Below are positions 1 to 12,090 of a stretch of 64,000 nt of DNA, piece by piece (positions within the stretch are counted from its first letter, which is position 1; the number at the start of each line of letters is the position of its first letter). The DNA is taken from assembly GCA_027604705.1 (NCBI GenBank), contig JADHYV010000057.1, positions 61,424 through 125,423 on the forward strand, read 5' to 3'. A program made the position numbers and the translations under genes. This DNA is from Allomyces arbusculus (Eukaryota > Blastocladiomycota > Blastocladiomycetes > Blastocladiales > Blastocladiaceae). Below the pieces are notes generated by a model that was not told where the DNA came from, did no database searches, and saw only the letters and a list, made by a program, of their open reading frames with translations.

Positions 1-106
1 GTGCATCAATATATGCCGTGTATTCGTGTTCAGCTCGGAAAAAAAATACATGTGCAAAAGCGAGGCACCACCCTCCCCCCCCCTCCCTCCCTCTCTCCAC
101 CTGACT

Positions 107-2397
107 CTACCCGTGCCCCGCGCCCGACGTCGGCGCATACGGTAGCGGTTTACTATTCAGGTAATTCGACGACGCGTAGTAATGTCCAGGTGCATGCGGC
201 AACGTATTCGGCCGGTGCGCCGCCTCGCTCGCCTGCGGGTCGTCATTCGGAATCGGCGGGACCGGGATATTATATGCGGCCGCCCACTGCACGGGGGACT
301 CGACCGTCGCGGGCCCCGTCGAGTGCGTGCCAACAAGCGCGTGCGTCGCGACCGCCGTCGATCCCGAACTCGCGACTGCTGCGGGCAGGACAGTACCGGG
401 ACACGCATAGGGGTAGTGCAGTGGGCCCGCGTAGACGGGTGGCGCGGTAGTCGTGGTCGCGGTCGTCGGGAGCGCGCCGGGACCCAAGACGCGGCCAGTC
501 GGAGCGGTACTTGCGGGTTGCGCGCCTTGTCCGAGAAGCATCGGCGACATGGCGGGGGCCGCGGGATGGGACTGGAAGTAGGCCGGTTGGTTGTACATGG
601 CGGGAGTACCGTACCCGGTCGCGTACGCCGTGGGCGAGCCGTAGGCTGGTGCTGCTGCGTAGGGCGCAGGTTGCGGCGCGTAGGCGTAACCAGGAGCCGG
701 TTGTGGCGGATACCCTTTGACCATGGGCGACGGCACGCCCGCATTGACCATGGGCGATGGGGCGGCCTGCGAGTAGACGGGCAGCGGGCGGACCGGTGGA
801 GAGACGGCCACGGGTCCGTCGCCGGGCGCGACGGGGACAGGCATCTGGATCGAACCAGGGATCGGCAGCGGCATACCGTACGCAGCACCGTACGCGTCGG
901 TTTCGGGGTTCCCGGTAGCGACGGGCATTGGCATGGGCATCATGATGGGCGAGTAGTATGGGCTTGTCGGACCCGGCTGCGACGCACCCGGAACGCCGAG
1001 GTTCGAGTGCAATGCGTCACCCAGCGAGTACCGGCGGCGGCCCAGCGAGTCCGTGGCCGGTGGAGAAGCAGGTGCAGCCGCGCCGGAACTCGTGCCGGGC
1101 GGCGTGCTTGGGAACCAGGGCATTTGCACGCCCGTGAAGTTGGCCGAGACGGGGCGCTGGATGCGGCTCGGAACAGGTACCGGTGTGGCCGCGTAGTCGA
1201 CCATGGGCGGGAGCGGCGGGAGCGGCGGGGGCACAGTCGATGCTGGCTGCTCGGCCGGGAGTGCTTCGGGCGCAGGTTCGGCCTGTGGTTGTTGGTACCC
1301 TTCGGCGGCAGGTGGGACGTCGAGATACTGCTGCTCCTGCGCTCCTGCGTCTGTCTCCGAATCGACCGTCACAGAGTCCGACGGCCGCGTGTGCGGCGAC
1401 AAGAGCGCGCCGTCCACGACTGGTTCGGGCGACGGCGCGGTCCCAGGCCTCGGTGCCGTCGGCGGCTGCACCAACAGTGCCGGTACCGCATCCTCGTGCT
1501 CGTCCTCCTCGCCGAACCCGTTCTCAGTCGTCGGCGTCGGCGGCGTCACCTCGAGCGGCGTGACCACTGGCGGTTTCTGTAGTCGCATGGGCGTCGGTCG
1601 CGAGGACGGCCTCGACCCAGGTCGCGACGGCGACGAATGCCGCGGATGCGGGCTCATACGTGACGGCGGCGGCGACTCGGATGGTGACCGCGGCGGGCGC
1701 GTCCGGTTCGCGGCAGCAGCGACAGTTGCCGCAGCAGCCGCATGGCTCTCAGCCGTCACGGCCACGGACGTTTCCAGCTGAAGCAGCACTTGACCGCGCG
1801 GACGCGTCGATGAGAGCGTGTCGGTGAGCTGCAGCCAGATCCCGGCCTCAGTCTGGTAGAGGATCAGCTCCCCGAGCGTCGCGCGCAGTTCGCCGACGAG
1901 CCGCTCGCGCGTCGGGTTGGCGCCGTCGTAGAGCTGCACCCAGATTTTCGTCTCTTCCCGGATGTTTTTGCTGGCAAGAAGAAACGACACGCGTGCGTGT
2001 GAGCGTGGAGCGACTTGACGCATACAGGGAAAGGGGGTGATTTGCGAGCAGGGAAACATACAAGGTGAAGACCTGCTTCCACTCCGGGTGGTCGCCAGCT
2101 TTGAACTTGACCTTCGTATTCCGCTTGACCGCACCTGGGCCCCGCGACAACAGCATCAGCGAGAGCATTGCACCGCGCAAAAAGTATTAGCGGCATCACG
2201 TACCGACTTGGAGCACGAGCATCGGATCGCGCACTACTTTTCGCGCCTTGCCGGTCCCACCGAGCCCCTTGCCCTCGAGCACTGGGCTCCAGAGTGGACA
2301 GCGACCATGGTCAGTTGCTTGCACATTGGCCTCGCATGCATTTTTGCTTCGAGAGAGCCTGAGGCGAGCACTCACCCGTCACAATGAGCTCGGACAT
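107..2397 (-). CDS. C2-domain protein with long proline-rich tail (Inn1/Fic1-like)
   Basis: Spliced gene on the minus strand with exons 2397-2376, 2281-2204, 2134-2062 and 1970-107, giving 678 residues in an unbroken frame. Residues 1 to about 115 form a C2 domain: it starts MSELIVTVLEGKGLG, and across the third junction the core reads GDHPEWKQVFTF then KNIREETKIWVQLYDG. C2 domains bind membranes, often with calcium; typical calcium-loop aspartates are sparse here, so calcium binding is doubtful. From about residue 125 the protein is low-complexity and rich in Pro, Ala, Ser and Tyr, with many PxxP stretches that could bind SH3 domains. This N-terminal C2 plus PxxP tail is the plan of the fungal cytokinesis proteins Inn1 and Fic1; that role is inference. 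The start was chosen because it begins the first C2 strand and precedes a GTGAGT donor. Confidence 0.72.
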
Positions 2398-3548
2398 GGC
2401 TGCTGCCTTTCGCGGGCGGCGTTCTTGCAGCGGTGCTGGGTCCTGCGAGGCTGGCTCGCGGCGCCGCTTGTGCTGGATGGAGGTTCCTGGTGTATTTCTT
2501 ATGCGACTTGAGCGGTCGTGCAGCGTGCCGACGATAGTTTGCTGGAAGTCGACAGTGAGGAGGGACAGCATCAAGATGGTGGGCCTGCGACAACCAGGTC
2601 AACGCGCTCGTGTGGCACATAGCGTGGCGCAGCACTTTCAGTGCCAATTTCAGCCATGCCACGCCTATCCGCCTCTAAGCAGAGGAAGCAACTGCTGCTT
2701 CTTGTGACGTGGACAAGGCCCTGTGCTCGACCGGCCAACCTGATCGACCGAGAGCTGCAAATCCAATCAGAACAGATTGAAGTGCCCTGTTCTGTTTCCT
2801 GAAGGCAATCCCTCCCCTGAAAGCCAGTGGGGCAGGGGCTGCTGGTTGATGATCAGATTCACAAGCGCCTGCCACGCAGCGCCGCCGACCCCTCGCAACA
2901 GCAACTGGTCGGCGCCATATTATTGTACTTAACTTTCTGGAACTCGCCGCTGACGCTGTCAAGTTGACCAACAGTTAGCGAGGGCCGTCAAATGGTGAGG
3001 CCCTTTGACCTTTGATATTCTTGGCAAAACGAGCCTTGTCGCGATCACGTTTTGCTGAAAACAACTGTTGAGATCACGACTGTTGCTTGATGGTTAGCGC
3101 CTTTTGATAATGACCACCGTAGCGCGCCGCGCCTACCGCTCCCTATTCTCCAACTTGGCGCATCTGCCCGTATCGCCATAGAAGACTGCGCTAAGCGATC
3201 AGCGACGCGCTGCTGCCCGCTGGTTTGGTCGTCGTGCGCGCTCTGGCGCCTGCACGGCCCTTGATCACGCTGCCTGGCCCCTTCCTTCCGGCCCCTCACC
3301 ATCACCGTCGCGCTCTCCCTTCGTTTATCCTCCTCTACCAGACGGCGCGCGATCACGCTGGTCAACGGGCCAATTTCAGCACGTCATTTCCACCCGCCGC
3401 ACTGACCAGGACAATCGAGTGCACCTTTTTCTTCCTATCCCTGATCACCTTTCCCGCGGTCCGACGCTTGTTCGACCAACTGCCTTCAACTCCACGCGCA
3501 AGCGACTTACCGCCCGTCGTACTCCGACTGCCCGACCAGCTACCCACC
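2398..3548. other. Intergenic region, divergent
   Basis: This stretch separates the C2 gene (-) from the MDM1-like gene (+) and should hold both promoters. I see only short unrelated reading frames and no RNA gene. An upstream in-frame extension of the MDM1-like reading frame exists (from 3225) but has no plausible start context or family similarity. Confidence 0.5.
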
Positions 3549-4914
3549 ATGGAAGCGACCGGCCCGAGCGAATACCAGCGGAACTACCGCCCGTGGGTCG
3601 TGCGCGGTGGTGGTGGCCCCGACGGCGCTCCGCCCGCGTCGGTGGCCCCCGAGCGCGCACACCGAATGACCGACCGCACGACCCTGCGTCCGCGCCCACC
3701 CGGGCCCGTGACGTGGGTGCACGACGAGACCATGGCGCACGCGCTTGATGCCGCCCGCAACCACGCCGATCACGCGCGCCGGTACAAGGAGAACGCGACG
3801 GGTGGGGCTATGGCCGTTGCGGGCGTCTCGCGTGACGCGAGTCCGGCACGCGGCGGTGCGGCAGAGGCGCACGCGCGAGCGACAACCGAGTCGGCACCGG
3901 CGGGGGATGCGGTGCCGTCGCCGGGTGGGTCGCCGACACGGCCGGCCTTCAAGGCGCCAGCGAGTCACAGGGGGCCTGCGGTGGGTGGCAAGGTGTACGG
4001 GTCGCCAACCAAGGCGGGGTCCCCCAAGTCGGCGCCGCTGGTACGTGTTTGCTCGGCACCTGGGCTCCCCTCCTGGGTCCCACACTTACACCTCGACAAT
4101 GGTCCCATAGCCTGCGCCGCCTCCTACAACCGTTCCGTCCGCCAGCGAAAACGTGCCGTCGAGCGACGTGCCGACGTGCCGGTGGAAGCCCGGCCCGGTC
4201 CCCAAGCAGTACCACACTGTCTACCACAAGGAGTACCAGGGCACGCCCGGGCCGCAGTACAAGCCGCAGTGGGTTAACTCACACCAACGCAACTTCGAGT
4301 CGCCGACGTGCGTGCCGCTCCCGGTGCGCGAGTCGTCCCCGCCCAAGCCCGGGCACGCAAGCACCGGCGGCCGCGCGCGTTCTCGGTCCTCCTCCCCCGG
4401 CGCGTCGCGCGACCCGGACGCGACGCGTCCCACGCCAACCCTCTACGAAACGCACATCGGCACGCACACGGCGCCGACCGTCTACCACATGCCCGCGGGC
4501 GTCGCGCGACAACTGATGCAGGGCCGGCTCGGCGCACCGCAGCCGTCGCCGCCGGGATACACGCTGCCCAATATTTTTGGCGAGTCGGCGCCCGAGCGCA
4601 CGCCGCGTGCGCCGTCGCCGCCGCCCAAGAATATGGCCATTACGCCGGCGGCCGGGCTCACGTCAAACGAGTCGGCGCTCGTGTTCACGGGCTCGTCGTT
4701 GCCGCCGCGCCGTCGTGCGGGTGCGAAACCGGCCGTGATTGATGCCGAGGGGACGTTGCCGATGCCCGTGCCGGGCCTGTTGAGCGATCAGGTGGACCAT
4801 ACTTGGACGGCGCTCGGGAGTGGCGCCGCCAAGGGGTCGAGTCCGCCGGCGCGGAACGAGGCGTCGCGGACGCCGTCGCCGGCGCGATGTGTCAAGACGC
4901 TGCCGGCGATTTGA
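3549..4914 (+). CDS. MDM1-like centriole/microtubule-binding protein
   Basis: Two exons, 3549-4040 and 4111-4914, separated by a 70-base intron with a GTACGT donor and TAG acceptor; 431 residues. The N-terminus contains SEYQRNYRPWVV, matching the hallmark opening of vertebrate MDM1 (SEYQRNF followed by aromatic and basic residues). A second related unit, VYHKEYQGTPGPQYKPQW, follows the intron. The rest is disordered and rich in Pro, Ser, Arg and Ala. In animals MDM1 binds microtubules through such short repeats, localises to centrioles and restrains centriole duplication. Here the assignment rests mainly on the N-terminal motif and repeat. It suggests an organism that makes centrioles and flagella. 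An unrelated disordered protein sharing the motif by chance is the alternative. Confidence 0.55.
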
Positions 4915-5424
4915 TCGACGGGGAGGGTCTGGCTTGATGGATGGACGGGACTGGTTGCAGGACGAAGGGGTGGAAGAGGTACGGAATGGCGTGGGTCAGT
5001 GGATGAGCAGACTTGTTTTGCTTTGCATCGCGGTCGTGTGCAAGAAGGGCCATGCGGGATGACGACTGGGGAGCGACCAGGTCCTTCTTGGAAAAGAAAA
5101 AAATGTGACACTTTGGGAGGGCGACCCATTCAAACTGTGAGCTGATGCAGGTGACACTAATCACCGTTCCTCTTTGACTCGAGTATGATCTGTCGGGATA
5201 CCTCGAATGGAAGTAGCAAAGCGCAAGATTACCTGTGAGCGTTGACAACATTGCCGCCCTTCAAAAGCCGATGTTTGCCTTAGACGAAAAATGTCTGCAT
5301 CGCCCGTCTTGGTTCCACTCGTGCTTGATCCATGTCGAACCTGCTGGCGGCCACTGATGGTGAGTGCAAACTAGCAGACTCGGTCATGCTTGCTCATACT
5401 GGAACGTGCCGTCAAACCCCTCCA
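4915..5424. other. Intergenic region
   Basis: No gene is recognised between the MDM1-like stop and the first recognisable part of the decayed secreted-protein copy. No promoter or signal-peptide segment for that copy could be found here. Confidence 0.4.
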
Positions 5425-5710
5425 AGAGCAATTTCTGGATCAAGCTCACTGATTTGCCCAACAACGCCAACGCTGACGCGATTCACCTAGTTGCCGTTCA
5501 GACCCGGGGCAAGTGCCCGCTTTTGGCCACTTCCAAGGTGAATTTTTTCTGCTGAGGACTTGCCCAAACTTGCTCGCAGCCGGGCCCGACTTCACGATTC
5601 TTGTGGCGTGCACGGCCAAGGTCCCATACAACTAGCAGAAATGGGCAAGGCCTCAGGTGACGGCTGGTCTCCGTACGCATTGGGCAAGGATAGCCCTGTT
5701 CATCCCTTTT
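5425..5710 (+). pseudogene. Decayed copy of the secreted-protein family at 22.5 and 24.8 kb
   Basis: Translated pieces align with the two intact genes downstream. NFWIKLTDLPNNANADAIHL matches the segment TFSIKITDEYYNADAHSGFL. GPDFTILVACTAK matches GLDFTIREACTAK. GDGWSPYALGK matches GANWAAYASGN. The pieces lie in order but need at least two frame changes, and in-frame stops occur (TGA near 5552 and TAG near 5632). No signal peptide or start codon is recognisable upstream. DNA identity is still visible around 5586-5622. This is an old duplicate that has lost function, with later sequence drifting beyond recognition after about 5710. Confidence 0.7.
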
Positions 5711-6521
5711 GTCCATCAACCGTGTTTGTCAAGTCATAAGATTCTAACCTTTTGACGATGCGGATCGTTGATGCATATCTCGCATTTGTGCGTGACACTG
5801 CAAGCCCGTACTGTACACGTACTACGGTTCGAGATCGCGAGCGCATCATCCGACAGCGTTGCTCAGCGGCAATCTATTCTGTTCCACAGTGGATTGCGGT
5901 ATTTTGGCCTCATCAGGCGTCCTGCCTAGCTGGGATGTCCATTTTGGCGAGTTAGACCTACCTCGTGGCACGCGGCTATGGGGAGCGAAAAGAGTGCTAA
6001 TTGACGCAAAGAAAAAAATCGTTGAGTCGATGGTGAAGTGAAGCCGACATGCAAGAGTGAACTGGGAGTGAACCGCCAGCCACCAGCTACCAGTCATCGC
6101 CGGGATGATCCTTCATTGACGCCACCCGGCGCTCGCAAAATCCCAAGGAAGACACCTGCCATCCACACATCCTGTAAATACGCACAAAATGTGGTGAGCA
6201 CGATGGCGAGAACATTTTCACGAAAGGAATCGACTTGACTCGTACTCATAGTAAAGTTGTTAGTGACCGCATTGTGACGCGACGGCGCTGCTCAACACTG
6301 CGAGCGCAATCGCATGCATGCAAGTTGACGGGAGACTGCAGAGAGCTGCAACCGCTCACGACAATGTATTGACCGGTATACCTCAGCAACAATAAATAGC
6401 ATTGAGTGCCGGCCCCAGACAGCTCCAGCATCCAAACGACGTAGTTGGCATCGGTCTTCCTCGACTCGCGTTGCCTCCTGCACAACTCGCCACCGAATCC
6501 CTCCCAGACTCTTGTATAATC
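5711..6521. other. Intergenic region upstream of the RT-like gene
   Basis: No gene seen. An AATAAATA stretch near 6388-6397 lies about 130 bases before the proposed start of the next gene and could be a TATA-like element. Confidence 0.35.
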
Positions 6522-9421
6522 ATGGCGTACGTTCCCCCAAGTGCAAGCCGCGGTCTTATTCTCGATCATGGCCATCATTGCAACAGACGCATCAGAGACT
6601 CTTCACCAGGTTGACCCATTCATGCTCTCCCACTCCCGCCAGCCTGAACGCGACAGCCAGCTCAGCCTACTCGGAGATTCTACGCGCGACGACCGCGACC
6701 AAGATCGAAGAGTTTGGCGGCGTCAAGGCGCGATTCGATGCGCATTATGCTGCGCTTGTTGCCAAAGCTGACCAGGCCGCCACGCCTGTCGAGGTGCTGG
6801 AGACCTACTTCCACGGGCTCAAGGACCTGAAGGCCGCGCAAACCAAGTTCCACGGTAGCGTCAAGTCGCTGCAGCCGGTCGTCGATGGCTTCCTTGCGAA
6901 CCCGCTCGCGCCCGTGTCGGCGGTCCAGCCGTGGATCGACGTGCTCAAGACCGAGGTGCAGCGCGGGTCGGCGCGCGTCAAGTACGCCGACTTGTTTGGC
7001 AAGGTGCTCAACGAGCACGCGGTCTTCACTTCGTCGACGACGTCGGCCGATGCCCGCGCAGAGGATGAGCGCGTGGCTGCGTCCGACGCGGCCTACGCTG
7101 CGCTCAAAGACGCGACGCGCGCCGAGTTTGTGTCGCACGCGTTCACAGCGACTGAGGTCGACACGGCCGCGTTCCGGTCGTTCCTCACGGACAAGCTCTT
7201 CGCGTTTCCGCACGCCAATCAGCGCAAGGAGTGGGACGAGCTGGTCAAGACCTCGGCCGATTTCGCCAAGAAGCTCGAGGGTGTGACGGTGACGGCTGAC
7301 GACGTGAAGCATTGCATTCGAGGCCTGATCGTGGCAGATTTGTTTGACGAGGACCGCGCCACAGCGCTGCGTGCCGTCGAGGACAATGCGCTCGTGCACA
7401 ACGAGATTGCGTCGGTCCTCAACATCATGCTCAGTCGCATCGACGAGTGGGCGTGGCCCACGACTGGCGTCAAGCTGACCCTGCGCCGGGTCATCAATGG
7501 GCGGTTCCGTGTGTTCATGGAAGAGGACCTGGTCACGGCCATCTTCCTGCAATATGTTGGCGTCAAGTGGTCCGTGCATTTCCGCGAGATGCTCCACAGC
7601 AAGCGGTTTGACAGCAACTCGTGCTTGTCGAAACACGAGTCCGACCTGGCGAAGGGGTCTCACCTCGACGATTCGAATGCCGTCGATTTGCACTGGATGA
7701 CGAGCCGCAGGAACACGAGTGTTCAAGCGACGCGGCTGGGTAAGCTCTTGCATTACTCACTGTCGTCGTTGCCAGAAGCCATGTGCTACCAGGCGGCTCG
7801 CGCCGCCGTCTACTCGGGCGAGAGCGATGACGATAATGGCGATGAAGAGGAGGACCACGGCATTGGTAAGGCCGAAAAGGCAACGGTCGTGGAAAGCAAG
7901 CAGAACCTGTTGCACTTGATAACGACCGAGGCGCGGTACCACGCGCGATTCCACGACGAGGCGACGCCGTTTACCGTGGCGCGTACCGATTTCAAGTGGT
8001 TTGGGCCGTCGATTGTGCACGAGTACCTGCTCGTGCTGCTCGAGGTGCTCGGCGTGCCTGCCAAGTGGCGCATGTTCATGCACAAGTTTTTGGCCACGCC
8101 GCTTGTTCTTGACAATGAGACAACGCCGCGCGTGCGCGTCGGTGGTGTCCCGATCTGCCACGCGCTGAGCACCCTGTTTGGTGAGCTCATCCTGTTCCCG
8201 CTCGACTACTATTTGACGCGCACGACCAAGGTCATGGCGGTGCGCATGTTTGACGACGTGTGGATGTGGTCGTCAGACCCGGCCGAGATGGTGCGCGCGT
8301 GGAACAACATGCTCGAGTACGCGTCGCTCGCAGGGCTCGCGCTCAACCTCGACAAGTCCGGGTCAGCCGTGATCCACGCGCGCAAGGGCGACGCTGCTGC
8401 GCCCGTCGCTTCGTACGCGCCGGAACCGCTCCCGCAGTCGCGCGTGACGTGGAGCTCGCTCATCATGCACGCCGACGCCACGTTCCGGTCTGATTACGAG
8501 AATGAGATTAAGTCGCATGTACTCGAGGCGCAAGCACGACTTGCCGCGGCGCCCACGGTGCTGGCGTGGATCAACGTCTACAACCAGTATGCGCGCTTCT
8601 TTGTGCGGAATCTCGGTGCGCCGGCGCATGTGTGGGGCAGGGAAGGGATCGACCAGATCAAGAACGCGCTCGTGCAGATCCACAAGGGCCTGTTCCCGGA
8701 GACAGACGGCAAAGTGATTGCTGCGCTCGCCGAGCGCCTGCGCCGCGTCGATGCTGACGTCGCCGACTCGCTGCTCGACGCGTGGGCCTACTGGCCGCTG
8801 ACTATGGGCGGACTCGAAGTCTACAATCCGTTTGTCACAATTGCCGGGTGGATTGGCACCGCCAACTCCCTAGTGAAGCGCAAGGAGCTTGACCAGGATT
8901 TCGAGGGGCTCGACGAGAGCAACCGCAAGCAGTACAAGGAGGCCTTGGCGCGGCACGAAAAGTACTTCAAGACCCAGATGAAAAAGGAGGCCGACCAACT
9001 CTACCGCGCGGGCGACACGGCGGCAGCCGACGCCATCAAGAAGGAGCTGCGCTCTGCCGACGGGATTGGCGAACTGCAATCGCGCATGACGCCATTCCCG
9101 GACCTCGAATCGTACGTGCGTCGGCACCACACCAAGTGGAGCTCGTGGAACGACCAATACGAGTCGATGCTGGGACGCATCAAGCCGAGCTGCGCCGGGT
9201 CCACGTCGGTGAGTTTGGTCGGCCCGCTGAGTCGGCTGAGTGGGGACGGGCCCATCATGAGGAAACTGCAAAACATGACCTGGTACTGGTCGTGGATTGT
9301 GGCCATGTACGGCGACTCGATTCTCAACATGTTTGGGACGCTCGAATTTATGCCCGCTGACAGCGTTCCGCGTGCCATGGTGAATGCCCTTAAAAAGGAG
9401 AAGATCAAGTGGGGAGCATGA
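6522..9421 (+). CDS. Reverse-transcriptase-like cellular protein, rvt family
   Basis: Proposed exons 6522-6526 (ATGGC, then a GTACGT donor) and 6661-9421, giving 921 residues. The centre carries reverse-transcriptase motifs in order: RTDFKWFGPSI with the motif A aspartate at about residue 445; GGVPICHALS (motif B region) at about 496-505; RMFDDVW with the catalytic Asp pair at about 533-534; and GLALNLDKSGS near 560 (motif D). All three metal-binding aspartates are present. About 440 residues precede motif A and about 350 follow motif D. No endonuclease, integrase, RNase H, gag-like ORF or terminal repeats are seen. This matches the single-copy domesticated rvt genes described in fungi, rotifers and some bacteria. 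The uncertain part is the 5' end: an ATG at 6568 is not in frame without another splice. Confidence 0.8.
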
Positions 9422-9843
9422 GAGAAGTGGTGATGTGTGTCCATACCAATTGAGCATGAAAGACCGCTGTTTTGCTTCCGCCAGTGTCACTTTTGAACCA
9501 TGCTCTTGCTGACACTTTGCTCGTATAAAAGTGTGTAATGCTGAAGCCATAACAAAGAGCGACGCTCACAATATTCAAATCACGCACCGGCCAACGCTTG
9601 AAAATGCGCTGGCCCTGCCGACATCTGTTCTGCGATGAACAAGCATGGCCAAACTTCTGAAGGTGCGAGGAGAGTGAGGAATGTGAGAGCGAACCGCGTC
9701 ACATCAAGTCCACGTCACAACGGATCAGTTCATACTTGAAACGCTGCTGCCTCCAACATCGCTCTACACGCCCGCAGCGGCCACCAAACTGCTTGCGCGA
9801 CAGGCTCTCGACACCCCAACCTGTCGCAAAAAAGGAACCAATA
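9422..9843. other. Intergenic region
   Basis: Tail-to-head spacer between the RT-like gene and TFB2. Nothing recognisable beyond what must be the TFB2 promoter. Confidence 0.4.
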
Positions 9844-12090
9844 ATGAACGAGCTCGTCTCCAGCAGGAAAACTGTTCAGGTCAGCACTTTGTCGCATGGA
9901 GAACGCACGTCGGCCGCAGCATCACGCAACACAGCATCTCGCCCACAAATGGTCGAACACGCACTGATGTACAAGTCAATGACCGCAGAATGATATTGCC
10001 AGCCATCTTCGTGAACTGCCAGCAGAAACGTTCCATAAGCTCTACCGCGAGCCAGCGACCTGTTTGGCTGTGTTTCGGTCCGTGGATCCAACAGCAAATC
10101 ATGGACGCTAAGACACTGTGTAACTGGTGGAACTAACCCGTTCTGGTTCGGAACTTGGTGTAGATTGCTCCCGCAGCTGTCCAAGCAGCTCGTGATGCGC
10201 ATGCTCTACCTGCGGCAGCCCGTCGCGACCGACGAGTTGCAGTCGTGGTGCCCGCCGACGTCGTACAGGTCCGTCGTCTCGTCGTCGGTGTCTCTGATGG
10301 CAGTGCACCAGCGGTTTCTGAATGTTCCGGGTTCGTGCTGTAGTTTTCTTGAGAACGCGTTGGATCACGCTCGGAGGCTGCAATTTCTCGTCCAGCAGGG
10401 TGACATGTGGCACCTGAACACGACGTTCCGCGAGGAGTTTCAAAATGCGCTCACCGGCCGGTACGTTGGACAGCGGGCCGACGTCGGGCAACCTCGCTGA
10501 GTGCTTTGGGGTCTGACCTTCCGCGCTTGTGGCAGAGGCCCAGCAACCAGTTTCGGTTCGCTCGCCGAGGGCACCGACTCGCATTCGGTTGACGTGGCGT
10601 TCCTCGACAACTACGCGAAGACGGGCTGGGAGGTCCGTACTTTCGTGCTCCGCGTCGTCATGATCTAATTGTTGCTCGTCTCGACTGACATTTCCTGCCG
10701 CTCCGTTCCGTTTCTAGTCGGTTCTCCAGTTCATGGTCGGACAACGCGGCGAACGGAACCCGCACCCGGCTGTGCTCAACATTCTCGAAAAATCGGGCCT
10801 GATGGAGAGGACGGGGTTCGTTTCGGCTCTGCTGTTTTCATGTTTTCGGCACTGCACGCAACAACTCACAGGTTTTTCGTCCCGTAGTCCACTGCCGGCC
10901 GACTTGGTCATCACACACAGCGGGTTCCAGTTTTTGCTGCAAGACATCAACTCGCAAGTGTGGGCGCTGCTTCTCCAGTACCTGTCGATGGTCAAGGTGC
11001 GCAAACACGTCGGGGTTACACTTCTCCACCGCGCGTACGATTTGCTAACCGGTGCGGCCGTCACGCAGGACCTCGGCATGGAAGAGGACGACGTCCTCAA
11101 TTTCATCTTTTTCCTGAGTTCGCTGGAACTCGGCTCGGTACGCCCTCCAGCATGACGTTGTCATTTCCGTGCCCAAACTCACTTCTCGACATTCTTCACC
11201 AGGCCTACTCGACCGAGGTCCTGACCGAGACGCAGGCGACCGTACTCATGGACATGGTCGCATTCGGCATTGTCTACCGGCGCAAGAAAAAATCGAAGCG
11301 GTTCTACCCGACGCGCTTGGCCACGACCTTGACCAACGGCAAGGCCGCGATTCGACAGACCGAGTCGGAGCAGGAAGGGTACATCTTGCTCGAGACGAAT
11401 TACCGGCTGTATGCCTACACAAGTATGCTATCATTTCGAATCGCGGCTGCGTCGCTTCTTGGCCGTCTTGACAGACCCACTTTCTTGTGCATTCGTATAG
11501 CGTCGGAGCTGCAAATTGCGATTCTGAAGCTGTTTGTCGACATCACGTTCCGGTTCCCGACATTTGTCATGGGCGTGATCACGCGCGAGTCGATTGAGCG
11601 CGCACTCAAGAAGAACATTACCGCCGAACAGGTACGGCCTCCCTCCTTCTCTCCTTCGCCCTCCACTCACCCCCCCCCCCCCCTCCGCCTCCACCCACAG
11701 ATCATCCAATACCTCACGACCAACGCGCACCCGCTGATGCGCAAAACCTCGCCGATTTTGCCGCTCACCGTGGTTGACCAGATCCGACTCTGGGAAATGG
11801 ACATGAACCGGTTCACCGTGCACGCGGCGCGGCACGTCTGGCAGTTCCCGACGCGCGACGAGTACGAAACGCTGCGCAATTATGCCAAGTCGATTAATGG
11901 GCTCTTGGCGTGCAGCGATACGCGGTGGTGGCTCGTAATCAAGGCCGAGAGTTTCCAGTCGGTCGCAACGTACACGCGCCGCATCATGGAACAGCGTCGC
12001 GCACGTAAGTCGCGCAGTGCGCCAGGGAATGCAGGGGCGGCGGTGGGGTCACAAGGGAGTGCGAGTGCTGACGCCGATGGGATGTATTGA
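9844..12090 (+). CDS. TFB2: TFIIH subunit 4 (Tfb2/p52)
   Basis: Eleven exons: 9844-9879, 9989-10077, 10164-10268, 10344-10460, 10536-10632, 10718-10815, 10888-10996, 11069-11137, 11203-11422, 11501-11631 and 11701-12090. They sum to 486 residues, close to yeast Tfb2 and human p52. Diagnostic segments include the N-terminal LPAETFHKLYREPATCLAVF then LLPQLSKQLVMRMLYL, the VLQFMVGQ and LVITHSGFQFLLQDINSQVW segments, the YRLYAYT then SELQIAILKLF segment, VITRESIERALKKNITAEQ, and a C-terminal region that in Tfb2 binds Tfb5. TFIIH opens promoter DNA for RNA polymerase II and works in nucleotide-excision repair; this subunit anchors the XPB/Ssl2 helicase. Several introns are multiples of three, so some reading frames run through them. 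The last intron has a run of 14 C in its pyrimidine tract. Confidence 0.9.

Noticed and set aside
182-1582. 466-codon plus-strand frame opposite the C2 gene tail
   Set aside because: Arg/Gly-rich antisense shadow of a proline-rich coding exon.
6680-7753. 357-codon minus-strand frame opposite the RT-like gene
   Set aside because: Antisense shadow; the plus-strand frame carries conserved catalytic motifs.
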